The notes beneath the pieces were generated by a model. It was not told where the DNA came from. It saw nothing but the letters and a program-made list of their open reading frames with translations, and searched no databases. A DNA stretch of 64,000 nt, from assembly GCF_032854445.1 (NCBI RefSeq), contig NC_088296.1:26841448-26905447 (forward strand). Reading direction: 5' to 3'. Origin of the DNA: Liolophura sinensis (lineage: Eukaryota > Mollusca > Polyplacophora > Chitonida > Chitonidae). The translations under genes were made by a program, and so were the position numbers. Below are positions 24,991 to 36,592 of this stretch, piece by piece; within the stretch, counting starts at the first letter, position 1, and every line of letters begins with the position of its first letter.

Positions 24991-27900
24991 ATGGGTAACG
25001 TGTTTGGAGATCCAGCTTTATCAGCCTTTCAACAGAAGAAACTGTTACACGAATTTCACACTTTTTTCGGTGAGTATGCTATTACTATTTTGTTACCGTA
25101 TCACCATGCTGCTGTACAATCTATTTTTTACGTGGACAGTTAGGATTCTAACTGTTTTCTGGACCCAGTTGTATTAGCTGACGCACACCGGAACAAGTGA
25201 CCGGTCAATACGACGTAGTGGCGACATAGTAAGAAATTGTGAAACTTCCCAAGAACTCCATGATGTAACCAAAAATATGCTGACCTTTCTTTGCATTTTT
25301 GATTTAACATTTGGGTGACCTTTTCTCGAAGAAAAGGCAAGAAATGGTTGAACACAATGCAGTGGCATTATTATAAGAAATTGTTAACTTCCCAAACAAT
25401 TCATGAAAGTTCAGGATATAACCAAAAATTGTTTAGTCTTTCTTTACAATTTCATTTAACATTTGGGTGACATTTTCTCTTAGGAAAATGGTTAACATTT
25501 AGTTTCTAAAAGAAGAATTTATCTTGTAATCCTTATCAAAAAGAACAAAAAACGGAAAAATCAGAATTGGTTGCGCTTTCAATGATTGTCCAGAATTGCT
25601 TGACTCCATTTTCTAAACCGTTCAAGTCAGTAATGATCGGGACTAAAAGTCAACACTTATTTTATTTCTGCCTGTACAGATCTGAATAAAGATGGTACAT
25701 TAGAATGGAAAGATTTCGACCTGGCTCGAAAGGTACGTACATTTTTTGTTCTCTCTTAAACTGAAGATGTTTACTAAACCTACCAGCAAATAGTAGTATA
25801 TGCTGTATGAATGTGCTCTGTAGTATAACATATAAACTGACCTCATGGCTATATGACTGAACAAATGTCGACGCGGCATTGAGTCATAATCATTCATTTT
25901 GCCATATATTGACCCAAAATAACAGTTTGCTCGGTTTACCGAAGAAAAAGTGTTTAATTCTAAATACACCCTCCCCAAGAGAAAAATAACAACAAATCCG
26001 TATTGCAAGTACAAAAATAATCATGCCTACCTGTGTACAGGTAGACATTGGGTCTAGTCTGCTACAGGAACAAAGCGTTGGGATATGAAAGAAAAATCAC
26101 ATTTGAAGCGAGGTTAAGCCTCAGCCAAACAACCAAACACAATTTCGATCGGCCTTACGCTGCAGTAATATAAAAGCATAATGAGTCATATCAAACCGGT
26201 GACAACAGTCTGAAGTAAAGCCCAAGTCAAACAAACAAACACAATTTCAGTCTGCCTTACGCAACAGTAAGATAAAGCATAATGAGTGATATCAAACCGA
26301 TGACAACAGTTTGAAGTAAAGCCCAAGTCAAACAAACAAACACAATTTCAGTCTGCCTTACGCTACAGTAAGATAAAGCATAATGAGTCATATCAAACCG
26401 GTGACAACAGTTTGAAGTAAAGCCCAAGTCAAACAAGCAAACACAATTTCAGTCTGCCTTACGCTACAGTAAGATAAAGCGTAATGAGTGATATCAAACC
26501 GGTGACAACAGTCTGAAGTAAAGCCCAAGTCAAACAAGCAAACACAATTTCAGTCTGCCTTACGCTACAGTAAGATAGGCCTAAAGCATAATGAGTGATA
26601 TCAAACCGGTGACAACTGTTTGAAGTAAAGCCCAAGTCAAACAAGCAAACACAATTTCAGTCTGCCTTACGCTACAGTAAGATAAAGTATAATGAGTGAT
26701 ATCAAACCGGTGACAACAGTCTGAAGTAAAGCCCAAGTCAAACAAGCAAACACAATTTCAATCTGCCTTACGCTACAGTATGATAAAGTATAATGAGTGA
26801 TATCAAACCGGTGACAACAGTCTGAAGTAAAGCCCAAGTCAAACAAGCAAGCACAATTTCGATCTGCTTTAAGTACAGTTATACAAAAGCATAATGAGTA
26901 ATACCAGAGCGGTAACAACAGTGTTAACTACAGCCGTCAAAATGTAACAACCAGCTTCAAGAGGAAATGATTTTTGCACAGTTTTCATAGCAATGTCGTT
27001 GTGTTTTTCTCCGTAGCAAGTGTGTGAGATGAGCGGCTGGCCCGTGGGATCTCAGCGCTACACAGACACCCAGAGCCTGTTTATAGAGCTGTGGCGGAGG
27101 TTACAGGACGACGGGGACAGTGATTGTGACGGGAAAATAACATGTGAGGAATGGGTAAGTCAGGGATTGTGACGGGAAAATAACATGTGAGGAATGGGTA
27201 AGGCAGGGATTGTGACGGGAAAATAACATGTGAGGAATGGGTAAGTCAGGGATTGTGACGGGAAAATAACATGTGAGGAATGGGTAAGTCAGTGATTGTG
27301 ACGGGAAAATAACATGTGAGGAATGGGTAAATCAGGGATTGTGACGGAAAAAATAACATGTGAGGAGAAGGTGAGTTAGGGACTGTGATGGGAAAATATC
27401 ATGCGAGGAATAGGTAAGTTAGGGACAGTTACGGGAAAAGAAGATGTAAGAAATGGGTAAGTTAGGGACTGTGACAGAGAACATTACATGTGAGGAATGA
27501 GCAAGTTAAGGAATGTGACGGGAAAAAACGTGTGAGGAATGGGTAAGTTGGGGACTGTGACGGGAAAATCACATGTGAGAAACGGGTGAGTTAGGGACTG
27601 TGACGGCAAAATAACATGTGAGGAATGGGTCATTTGGGGACTTTGACGGGAAAATAACATGTGAGGAGTAGGTGAGTGAGGGGCCGTGGCGGAGAAAATA
27701 AGATGTGAGCAGTGGTTAAGTTAGTGACTGTTATGGGAAAATAACATGTGAGGAACGGGTAATTTAGGGAATGTGAGGGAGAAAATAAGATGTGAGGAAT
27801 GGGTAAGTTAGGAGCTGTGACATGAAAATAACATGTGAGGAATGGGTAAGTCAGGCACCATGACGGGAAAATGACGTGTGACGAAAGGGTAATTTAGGGA

Positions 27901-30900
27901 CTGTGACGAAGATAATAACGTGCGAGGAAGAGGTAAGTTAGGGGGTAAGTTAGGCACCGTGACGGGAAATTGACGTGTGAGGAATGGGTAATTTAGGGAC
28001 TGTGACGGGAAAATAACATGTGAGGAATGGGTAAGTTGGGGACTGTGACGAAGATAATAACGTGCGAGGAAGAGGTAAGTTAGGGGGTAAGTTAGGCACC
28101 GTGACTGGAAAATGACGTGTGGGGAATGGGTAAGTTAGGGACTGTGACGGGAAAATAACATGTGAGGAATGGGTAAGTTGGGGACTGTGACGAAGATAAT
28201 AACGTGCGAGGAAGAGGTAAGTTAGGGGGTAAGTTAGGTACCGTGACTGGAAATTGACGTGTGAGGAATGGGTAATTTAGGGACTGTGACGGGAAAATAA
28301 CATGTGAGGAATGGGTAAGTTAGGGACTGTGACGAAGATAATAACATGCGAGGAAGAGGTAAGTTAGGGGGTAAGTTAGGCACCGTGACTGGAAATTGAC
28401 GTGTGAGGAATGGGTAATTTAGGGACTGTGACGGGAAAATAACATGTGAGGAATGGGTAAGTTAGGGACTGTGACGAAGATAATAACATGCGAGGAAGAG
28501 GTAAGTTAGGGGGTAAGTTAGGCACCGTGACTGGAAAATGACGTGTGGGGAATGGGTAAGTTAGGGACTGTAACGGGAAAATAACATGTGAGGAATGGGT
28601 AAGTTGGGGACTGTGACGAAGATAATAACGTGCGAGGAAGAGGTAAGTTAGGGGGTAAGTTAGGCACCGTGACTGGAAAATGACGTGTGGGGAATGGGTA
28701 AGTTAGGGACTGTAACGGGAAAATAACATGTGAGGAACGGGTAATTTAGGGACTGTGACGAAGATAATAACGTGCGAGGAAGAGGTAAGTTAGGGGGTAA
28801 GTTAGGCACCATGACGGGAAATTGACGTGTGAGGAATGGGTAATTTAGGGACTGTGACGGGAAAATAACATGTGAGGAATGGGTAAGTTGGGGACTGTGA
28901 CGAAGATAATAACGTGCGAGGAAGAGGTAAGTTAGGGGGTAAGTTAGGTACCGTGACTGGAAAATGACGTGTGGGGAATGGGTAAGTTAGGGACTGTAAC
29001 GGGAAAATAACATGTGAGGAATGGGTAAGTTAGGGACTGTGACGAAGATAATAACGTGCGAGGAAGAGGTAAGTTAGGGGGTAAGTTAGGCACCGTGAAG
29101 GGAAAATGACGTGTGGGGAATGGGTAAGTTAGGGACTGTAACGGGAAAATAACATGTGAGGAATCAGTAAGCTAGGGACTGTGACAGAGAAAATTCAGTT
29201 GCAATTAGTTTATGTTGTGTGAGGTAGGAATGATATGTTATATAAAATCGACGATATGGTGGACACAGTAGTGATATATTATTGTAGTGATGTTAATGTA
29301 CTGATAAATTGATGCGAAGTAGTTCTGAGTGAGATAGCTTGGTCAGATGTTCATTATACTGTCATATGATTATAGACGAAATGATCATTAACGGCTACTA
29401 CTCGCTTAAATAAAGAGGCTTGTTAACTTTTATATTCTCAGTTAAAAATGTGGGAGAAATTCAACGCAAACAGCGAGAAGGAAGATAAGAAGGATGCTAA
29501 AGATAAAGTCTCGGAAGAGGAGACAACTCTGCGTATACCGGAGTGGCTGGAGAGATATATTGAGTACAAATTCAACTTACTGGACAGAGCGGGTAAGTGG
29601 GTCTGTCAGCGAATGAATAGAAGGAATGGTCGAGTGGATGTACTGAGTATGTCTATATATTCAAATTACCAGACAGAAATGGTAAGTGTGTGTTATTCAT
29701 GTGTGGATTAGGGGATTGGATTGGACACACAGGTCGGTGTATGGATGAACGTGTGGATGGACAAACGGATTAGTGAATGGATATATAAAAGTGGGCATCA
29801 ATGAATGGATGAAGGGGTTTGTGGACAAAGGAATTAGTGAATGGATAGATATGGATATGTTGGATAGTTGGCATTAGTGAATGGATGAACAAGTGTGTGG
29901 ATAAAGGAATTAGTGACTGGATATATAAAAGTGGGCATCAGTGAATGGATGAACGGGTGTGTGGACAAAGGAATTGGCGAACGGATAGATAAATGTAGGC
30001 ATCAGTGAATGGATGAACGGGTGTGTGGATAAAGGAATTAGTGGTTGGATAGAAAAATGTGGGCATCAGTAAATGGATGAACGGGTGTGTGGATAGAGGA
30101 ATTAATGATTGGGTAGATAAATGTGGGCATCAGTAAATGGATGAACGGTTGTGTGGATAAAGGAATTAGTGACTGGATAGATAAAAGTGGGCATCAGTGA
30201 ATGGAGGAAGGGGTGTGTGGATAAAGGAATTAGTGACTGGATAGATAAAAGTGGGCATCAGTGAATGAATGAACGGGTGTGTGGATAAAGGAATTAGTGA
30301 CTGGATAGATAAAAGTGGGCATCAGTAAATGGATGAACGGGTGTGTGGATAAAGAAATTAGTGAATGGATGGATAAAAGTGGGCAGCAGTGAATGGAGGA
30401 AGGGGTGTGTAGATAAAGGAATTAGTGAATGGATAGATAAAAGTGGGCATCAGTGAATGGATAAACAGGTGTGTGGATAAAGGAATTTGTGACTGGATAG
30501 ATAAAAATGGGCATCAGTGAATGAAGGAAGGGGTGTGTGAATAAAGGAATAAGTGAATGGATAGATAAAAGTGGGCATCAGCGAATGGATGAACGGGGGT
30601 GTGGATAGAGGAATTAGTGAATGGATGAACGGTTGTGTGGATAAAGGATTTAGTAAATGGATAGATAAAAACAGGCATCAGTGAGTGGATGAACGGGTGT
30701 GTGGATAGAGGAATTAGTATAAAGTTGGGCATCAGTGAATGGATGAACGGGTGTGTGGACAAAGGAATTGGCGAACGGATAGATAAATGTAGGCATCAGT
30801 GAATGGATGAACGGGTGTGTGGATAAAGGAATTAGTGGTTGGATAGAAAAATGTGGGCATCAGTAAATGGATGAACGGGTGTGTGGATAGAGGAATTAAT

Positions 30901-33900
30901 GATTGGGTAGATAAATGTGGGCATCAGTAAATGGATGAACGGTTGTGTGGATAGAGGAATTAGTGACTGGATAGATAAAAGTGGGCAACAGTGAATGGAG
31001 GAAGGGGTGTGTGGATAAAGGAATTAGTGACTGGATAGATACAATTTGGCATCAGTAAATGGATGAACGGGTGTGTGGATAAAGGAATTAGTGACTGGAT
31101 AGATAAAAGTGGGCATCAGTGAATGGATGAACGGGGGTGTGGATAAAGGAATTTGTGACTGGATAGATAAAAGTGGGCATCAGTGAATGGATGAACGGGG
31201 GTGTGGATAAAGGAATTTGTGACTGGATAGATAAAAGTGGGCATCAGTGAATGAAGGAAGGGGTGTGTGGATAAAGGAATTAATGACTGGATAGATAAAA
31301 GTGGGCATCGGTTAATGGATGAACGGGTGTGTGGATAGAGGAATTAGTGAATGGATGAACGGTTGTGTGGATAAAGTAATTAGTTACTGGATAGATAAAA
31401 GTGGGCATCAGTGAATGGAGGAAGGGGTGTGTGGATAAAGGAATTAGTGACTGGATAGATAAAAGTGGGCATCAGTGAATGGATGAACGGGTGTGTGGAT
31501 AAAGGGATTAGTGACTGGAGAGATAAAAGTGGGCATCAGTAAATGGATGAACGGGGGTGTGGATAAAGGAATTTGTGACTGCATAGATAAAAGTGGGCAT
31601 CATTGAATGAAGGAAGGGGTGTGTGGATGAAGGAATTAATGACTGGATAGATAAACGTGGGCATCAGTGAATGGATGAACGGGTGTGAGGATAGAGGAAT
31701 TAGTGAATGGATGAACGGTTGTGTGGATAAAGGATTTAGTAAATGGACAGATAAAAATAGGCATCAGTGAGTGGATGAACGGGTGTGTGGATAGACGAAT
31801 AAGTATAAAGTTGGGCATCAGTGAATGGATGAACGGGTGTGTGGACAAAGGAATTGGCGAACGGATAGATAAATGTAGGCATCAGTGAATGGATGAACGG
31901 GTGTGTGGATAAAGGAATTAGTGGTTGGATAGAAAAATGTGGGCATCATTAAATGGATGAACGGGTGTGTGGATAGAGGAATTTATGATTGGGTAGATAA
32001 ATGTGGGCATCAGTGAATGGATGAACGGGTGTGTGGATAGAGGAATTAGTGACTGGATAGCTAAAAGTGGGCCTCAGTGAATGGATGAACGGGTGTGTGG
32101 ACGAGGGAATTAGTGAATGGATAGATAAAATTGGGCATTAGTGAATGGATGAATAGGCGTATCGATATAGGAATTAGTGAATGGATAGATAAAAGTGGGC
32201 ATTAGTGAATGGATGAACGGGTGTGTAAATAAAGAAATTGGTGAATCGATATATAAAATTGGGCATTAGTGAATGGATGAACAGGTGTGTGGATAGACGA
32301 ATTAGTGAATCCATAGATAAAATTGGGCATCAGTGAATGGATAAATGGGCGTGTGGATAAAGAAATTAGTGACTGGATAGATAAAAGTGGGCATCAGTGA
32401 ATGGATGAACAGGTGTGTGGATAAAGGAATTAGTGACTGGATAGATAAAAGTTGGCATCAGTGAATGGATGAACGGGTGTGTGGATAAAGTAATTAGTGA
32501 CGGGATAGATAAAAGTGGGAATGAATGAATGGATGAACGGGTGTGTGGATAAAGTAAATAGAAAATGGATAGATAAAAGATGTAGTTGGTTGGGGGTGGG
32601 GAGGTAGTTGGGTAGGGTGTGGAAGAGTAGGGACGATGGTCGTCACAGGGCCGTGTTCCGCTTTATCCACCGATACATAGGACTGTCGTTTTGGAGTACA
32701 ATAACATCCACGTTGTGTTCAGCCTTAACAGCATGGTAAATGAAGGACCAGTGAAAAAGAAAGCATAAATGAAGGAAGAATGATTAAGTTGTGGAATTTA
32801 TTTATTCCATTATTGTTTTATATCGTACTAAAGAATATTTCACCTATTTGACGGCGGTCAGCATTTTGAAGGCAGGAAACTCACGACCATCCGCATGGCC
32901 TTAAATGGTGGAGAAAAGAATGTATACATGGACTAAGTCGTGACTAAGTGAAGCAAACCCCAGAAGAATATAAACAATAATACGATAGCATATATGGTTG
33001 ATGGCGAAGAGGTACAGAATGAGGGCATGAAAAGAGGATAACAGAATCTAATGTAGTAAATATACCAGTGAACAGTAGAGATATTACGCTGTGTATGATC
33101 TAAGAGTAAGACAGGATACAATGGATAAATGTAGGTGTCATTAAATGTTACCAGTGACTACGTGTAATACAAACGTGCTAATGAATGGTTTGTAAATCTC
33201 AGTAACAGATATATTCCGTCAACAAGGCATATAAGCTGACTGCGATGGCAGAGTAGTGTACAGCGTCATCCCTCTAAACAAGAGTTCCGGGCTTCAACGT
33301 GAAATCGGGTTATGTAACAAAGACAATCACAGTTACCAGACTTAATACTGGGATCATTTAGTGCACAGCAGAAGACTGTAGGCCGATGTCTGACCCACCC
33401 ACAGCTGTACAAGTAGTTTTTTGAAGTAAAATGTCAGTTTTAAAATAAAAGTCAGTTAAAAATTAAAATACTTTTGAAATGTGAAAGTCTACCAATTTTA
33501 AAATAAGCTTTCAGGTTTCACCTTTGAAACAATAATTGACCAATTTTGAAAAAATTCTGAGAATTGGTTTGAAGTAAGTTCCACCGTTGAAAAACAAAGT
33601 TAACCAATTTTTATTTCAGAAGTGGGATATATTACAAAATTGGCCAAGATTTATTTAAAAAGATTTGTTATTTTATTTTAAAACTGGTGGTAATTTCAAA
33701 AATTATTTTGTTTAGGTGTTTCATTTAATTTAAATTAATTTATGTGTAAATTAATGTTGATTTTTGTCTTTCGGCGGATTGTCACATAGACGCGGACGAA
33801 TTTGATCTATATATTAATCTTGATTTTTTCCTTCAGCGGATGGTCACATAGACGTTGACGAATTTGAATACGTCATTTCAAATTTTGGAGTTCCCGCTAA

Positions 33901-34680
33901 AGATGCCCGATCTGCCTTTTTAATGTTTTCCCAGGTCAGTATTAGGAAAGACCAACTTTCGCAGCGCAGGGTTAGTGATAGAGGCCTACTCGTTGTAGGC
34001 TGTGCATTGTTATTATGTGCCAAATCGACACTGGTATAAGTCACAGCTGATTGAGGTTTGTGTAAGCGGATTAAGTCGAGTTCGAACCCTGATCTCATTA
34101 ATCCGGAAACGACATTATGTTTGGAGTGTTCCCATGTGGGAGTTCGAATCCAGATCTCGCCTAACCGACGGCTACCATTGTTCCAATGATGGAGCTCTCT
34201 ATCTATAAACGTGATAGCCATCATTTAAATGAAATTTATTTATTTCTTTTGTTAAGTGAAATGTTAAAGGAGCTAGATACTATACTTCGATGAGACCAGT
34301 TATATCCACATTTACTGCCAAAAATTTAGCTCAGGAAGGAGACAGTTCATATCTCCATCAAAGTGTCGTTCATTTGTGTCATGTGACATTCTTATTTTGG
34401 CGAATCACTAACCAAGATGTTCAATCGAAAACTCGATTGAAGTTTGTTTTTTTGTTAAGTCACATTCACTGTCTTTTCCTGTGCGAAAATTCGAAGGCCC
34501 ACGTCAAAAAAGATGTATGCACTTACAAGTTCATGAACTATGTCTGTCCGCTTCATTTTCCAGGGCAACCAGAAAAAAGTGGACCGAAAATATTTTCGTG
34601 AGCTCACGGCCGAATTCTTTCGGTCAGATGATCCTAGTTCTTTGGGAAATTTCATAACGGGGAAGTTGGAATTTTCGTGA
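24991..34680 (+). CDS. calexcitin / sarcoplasmic calcium-binding-type EF-hand protein (6 exons)
   Basis: Exons 24991-25069, 25680-25732, 27017-27154, 29442-29592, 33837-33934 and 34564-34680 join in phase (636 nt, 211 aa). All introns are GT-AG. EF-hand 1 has its loop at D27-D38 (D-x-N-x-D-G, Asp at position 12). EF-hand 2 is canonical (D78, D80, D82, G83, E89). EF-hand 3 is D138-E149 with Ala at position 3. The fourth hand (about 172-183) has lost its ligands. The WPxGSxR..E.W, PEWLERYIEYKFN and C-terminal GNFITGKLEFS segments match the squid calexcitin type. Family members are cytosolic Ca2+ sensors; calexcitin is described as a neuronal Ca2+ and GTP-binding signal protein. An acidic/lysine-rich insert (100-119) separates hands 2 and 3. 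The start is chosen for length and an EF helix (KLLHEFHTFF); two other first exons are possible. Edges of exons 3, 4 and 5 are duplicated in the flanking introns. Confidence 0.9.
25070..25679 (+). other. intron 1 of the calexcitin-like gene
   Basis: Bounded by GTGAGT (25070) and ctgtacag (25679). It contains a diverged 144-bp tandem duplication (below). Confidence 0.8.
25231..25495. repeat. diverged tandem duplication, ~144-bp step
   Basis: 'aagaaattgtgaaacttccc' (25231) and 'aagaaattgttaacttccca' (25375) head two copies. Both run through 'aacatttgggtgac(c/a)ttttctc'. Confidence 0.75.
26146..26925. repeat. minisatellite, 101-bp unit, about 7.7 copies, in intron 2
   Basis: 'tctgccttacgctacagtaa' and 'gtgatatcaaaccggtgaca' recur every 101 bp (for example 26251, 26352). 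It fills much of the 25733-27016 intron of the calexcitin-like gene. Confidence 0.95.
27122..29195 (+). repeat. exon-derived minisatellite carrying splice donors (intron 3)
   Basis: The unit is the last ~33 coding bases of exon 3 plus the donor and a few intron bases: 'gattgtgacgggaaaataac', 'atgtgaggaatgggtaagtc', 'agg' (43 bp). The first copies downstream of 27154 are nearly identical to the exon end. Later units mutate, and from 27905 a 142-bp three-unit block repeats. About 45 units in all, most keeping GTAAGT or a near match. Reading on past the true donor gives V-S-Q-G-L-stop, so use of a downstream copy would truncate the protein. Confidence 0.95.
29660..29692 (+). repeat. duplicated copy of the exon-4 donor edge
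   Basis: 'ttcaaattaccagacagaaa' then 'tggtaagtgtgt' parallels the true exon end at 29571 ('ttcaacttactggacagagc' then 'gggtaagtgggt'), 89 bp downstream. The donor GTAAGTG is intact in both. Confidence 0.75.
29725..32580. repeat. minisatellite, 64-bp unit, about 44 copies, in intron 4
   Basis: 'gggcatcagtgaatggatga', 'acgggtgtgtggataaagga', 'attagtgactggatagataa', 'aagt' repeats every 64 bp. A longer block is itself duplicated: the distinctive junction 'aaagttgggcatcagtgaat' occurs at 30721 and again at 31807. Confidence 0.95.
32797..32905 (-). mobile_element. SINE family A fragment in intron 4
   Basis: 'tgttttatatcgtactaaag', 'aatatttcacctatttgacg', 'gcggtcagcattttgaaggc', 'actcacgaccatccgcatgg'. 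Diverged; head absent. Confidence 0.7.
33750..33812 (+). repeat. duplicated copy of the exon-5 acceptor edge and EF-hand loop start
   Basis: A 63-bp segment directly upstream of the true acceptor region repeats it: 'attaatgttgatttttgtct' / 'ttcggcggattgtcacatag' versus 'attaatcttgattttttcc' / 'ttcagcggatggtcacatag' at 33813. The copy would encode D-C-H-I-D-A-D-E-F-D beside the real D-G-H-I-D-V-D-E-F-E. Its acceptor AG is changed to GG, so it should not splice. Confidence 0.85.
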
Positions 34681-34952
34681 TGACAACGAAAGTTGTGACG
34701 TTGCAATTCATTTCGCCGAGGCTGTAACGTGTACTGACGCTTACTTCGTGACGTTTTTCTCACCTTTCCTAATTTGATATGCACGTGCATCTCGGAATTA
34801 CAGGACAGCCACAGTTTCGAATTTTCCCTTTCCATGTGCTGGATTGTATGGCTAACTACCTGATCAGATCCACGTGGCGAATACGCTTTCGGGACGAGGT
34901 TATTGGTTTGCGTTGTAGATTTACCCTGTGAACTTCTGTAACTTTGACATTA

Positions 34953-34958
34953 AATAAA
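34953..34958 (+). promoter_or_regulatory. candidate polyadenylation signal AATAAA, calexcitin-like gene
   Basis: AATAAA lies about 270 bases after the stop codon (34680) on the coding strand. It is the first canonical signal I see downstream. Confidence 0.5.
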
Positions 34959-35219
34959 TCGTTTGGTAAACATGAAATATAACATGTACATATGGCTGGA
35001 TTATGGTGTTGTTTGTGTCGCAATTCAAACACCAAAATTATTGTGTGAACTAGTTTAATCTATTCCTGTCTGAAGCCCTTTTTATGCAGAGTAATCACGG
35101 TAAATTACGGTAGCCTGACGACGTAACCATATGGGTCACTTGGCTCTAAGTGTGCTTCATGAAGAGGACACCAGGTCTGCCCGGTGTCATCAGAGGTGTC
35201 ATCGGCGGTATCACCAGAG

Positions 35220-35342
35220 GTGTCATCGGCATCCAGAGTCGGATGGTCCTGGGTTTCCACCGGGCTCTGCCTGGCCGCCGTGGTATAAGTGAAATATTTT
35301 TGAGTACGGCGTAAAACACCAAACCAATAAATGAATAAATCA
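35220..35342 (+). mobile_element. SINE family A, internally deleted
   Basis: 'gatggtcctgggtttccacc', 'gggctctgcctggccgccgt', 'tataagtgaaatatttttga' and 'gtacggcgtaaaacaccaaa'. About 20 bases of the 'ttcctcccaccataatggtg' block are missing. Confidence 0.8.
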
Positions 35343-36250
35343 AATCATCCTGGCCTATATGTAAATACTTGACACCACTGCGCGCATTGCATGCAGCAGT
35401 ACGTCGCCCTGAAATCTGTCGCTGTTTTTCAGGGGTCATAAGCCTGCCGATAACTCCAGGTTATCTGATTACCTACGATCAGGTACAGGTTTACAAGCGT
35501 TCTAATAGACAGGGTTTTATTCTGCTGGAGGCTTACGTTTGTTCTTATAGAGCTCCTTAGACTGACCTGTGACGAATTCAGTGAGCTCCTGCTTAACTGG
35601 AGCCCATCCGTTTGATTGGATCCTTAGTACCAATCAAATATGTCGTTCTAATGCACAGATGCGCGTGTACATGTATATAGGAGCGATTTCTGCCACCTAC
35701 TGTAAACAGATTTCCAGGGGCGTAAATCAAAGACTATGGACAGTGAGACAATCATTTCTCGAAGAACATCAAAGCTGTGAATAAAACACCAAAACAAAAC
35801 GTTTAGGTCAGAGTTCGTGCAATTTTGCTGGATGTCCAGCGGCAAAAAAGTGGTGATTCAAATAGAGGTGCTGAAAACAACGCTTATTGGGTCCATCGTG
35901 TAGCCAATTAGTGTGGTCTACATGTAACGCCTGTGGGTTTTCAATGAGGCTATGGGCTGTATCTGATGGGCTCTAATCACTGATCACGTGTTAATGCTGT
36001 TGACTTGCTGTTTATGTAACGATCGCTCGTTTAACTGTCAGCATACAAGGCCGTAGACCTCCCATCAAGCTATCTAGTTAAACAATTCTAAACAGCGATG
36101 CAGAAGTGAAATAATCAATTTCTCTTCAACAATTAGTTAATGTTAAATGTTTCAAGCGTTTCCAATAAAGTGCACATACCACCCTCACGCAGCACTAGTA
36201 CTCTGTCTTGTGTCTTCAGCATGATACTTCAGTGCGGTATGGATTCGCCA
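35343..36250. other. no recognisable feature
   Basis: Unique DNA between the SINE and the microsatellite. Short frames only. Confidence 0.4.
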
Positions 36251-36254
36251 GCAG

Positions 36255-36592
<338 letters not shown>

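Larger units (their letters stand above)
29593..33836 (+). other. intron 4 of the calexcitin-like gene
   Basis: Bounded by GTAAGT (29593) and ccttcag (33836). It holds a copy of the exon-4 donor edge, a 64-bp minisatellite, a SINE fragment (32797-32905) and, at its 3' end, a copy of the exon-5 acceptor edge. The unique stretch 32906-33749 shows nothing else. Confidence 0.85.

Noticed and set aside
24991-25005. N-myristoylation signal on the calexcitin-like protein (MGNVFG)
   Set aside because: Gly2 is present but position 6 is Gly rather than the favoured Ser/Thr, so the match is too weak to annotate.
27122-29195. CRISPR-like regularly spaced repeats
   Set aside because: Units are contiguous with no unique spacers, the DNA is animal and the unit derives from the neighbouring exon.
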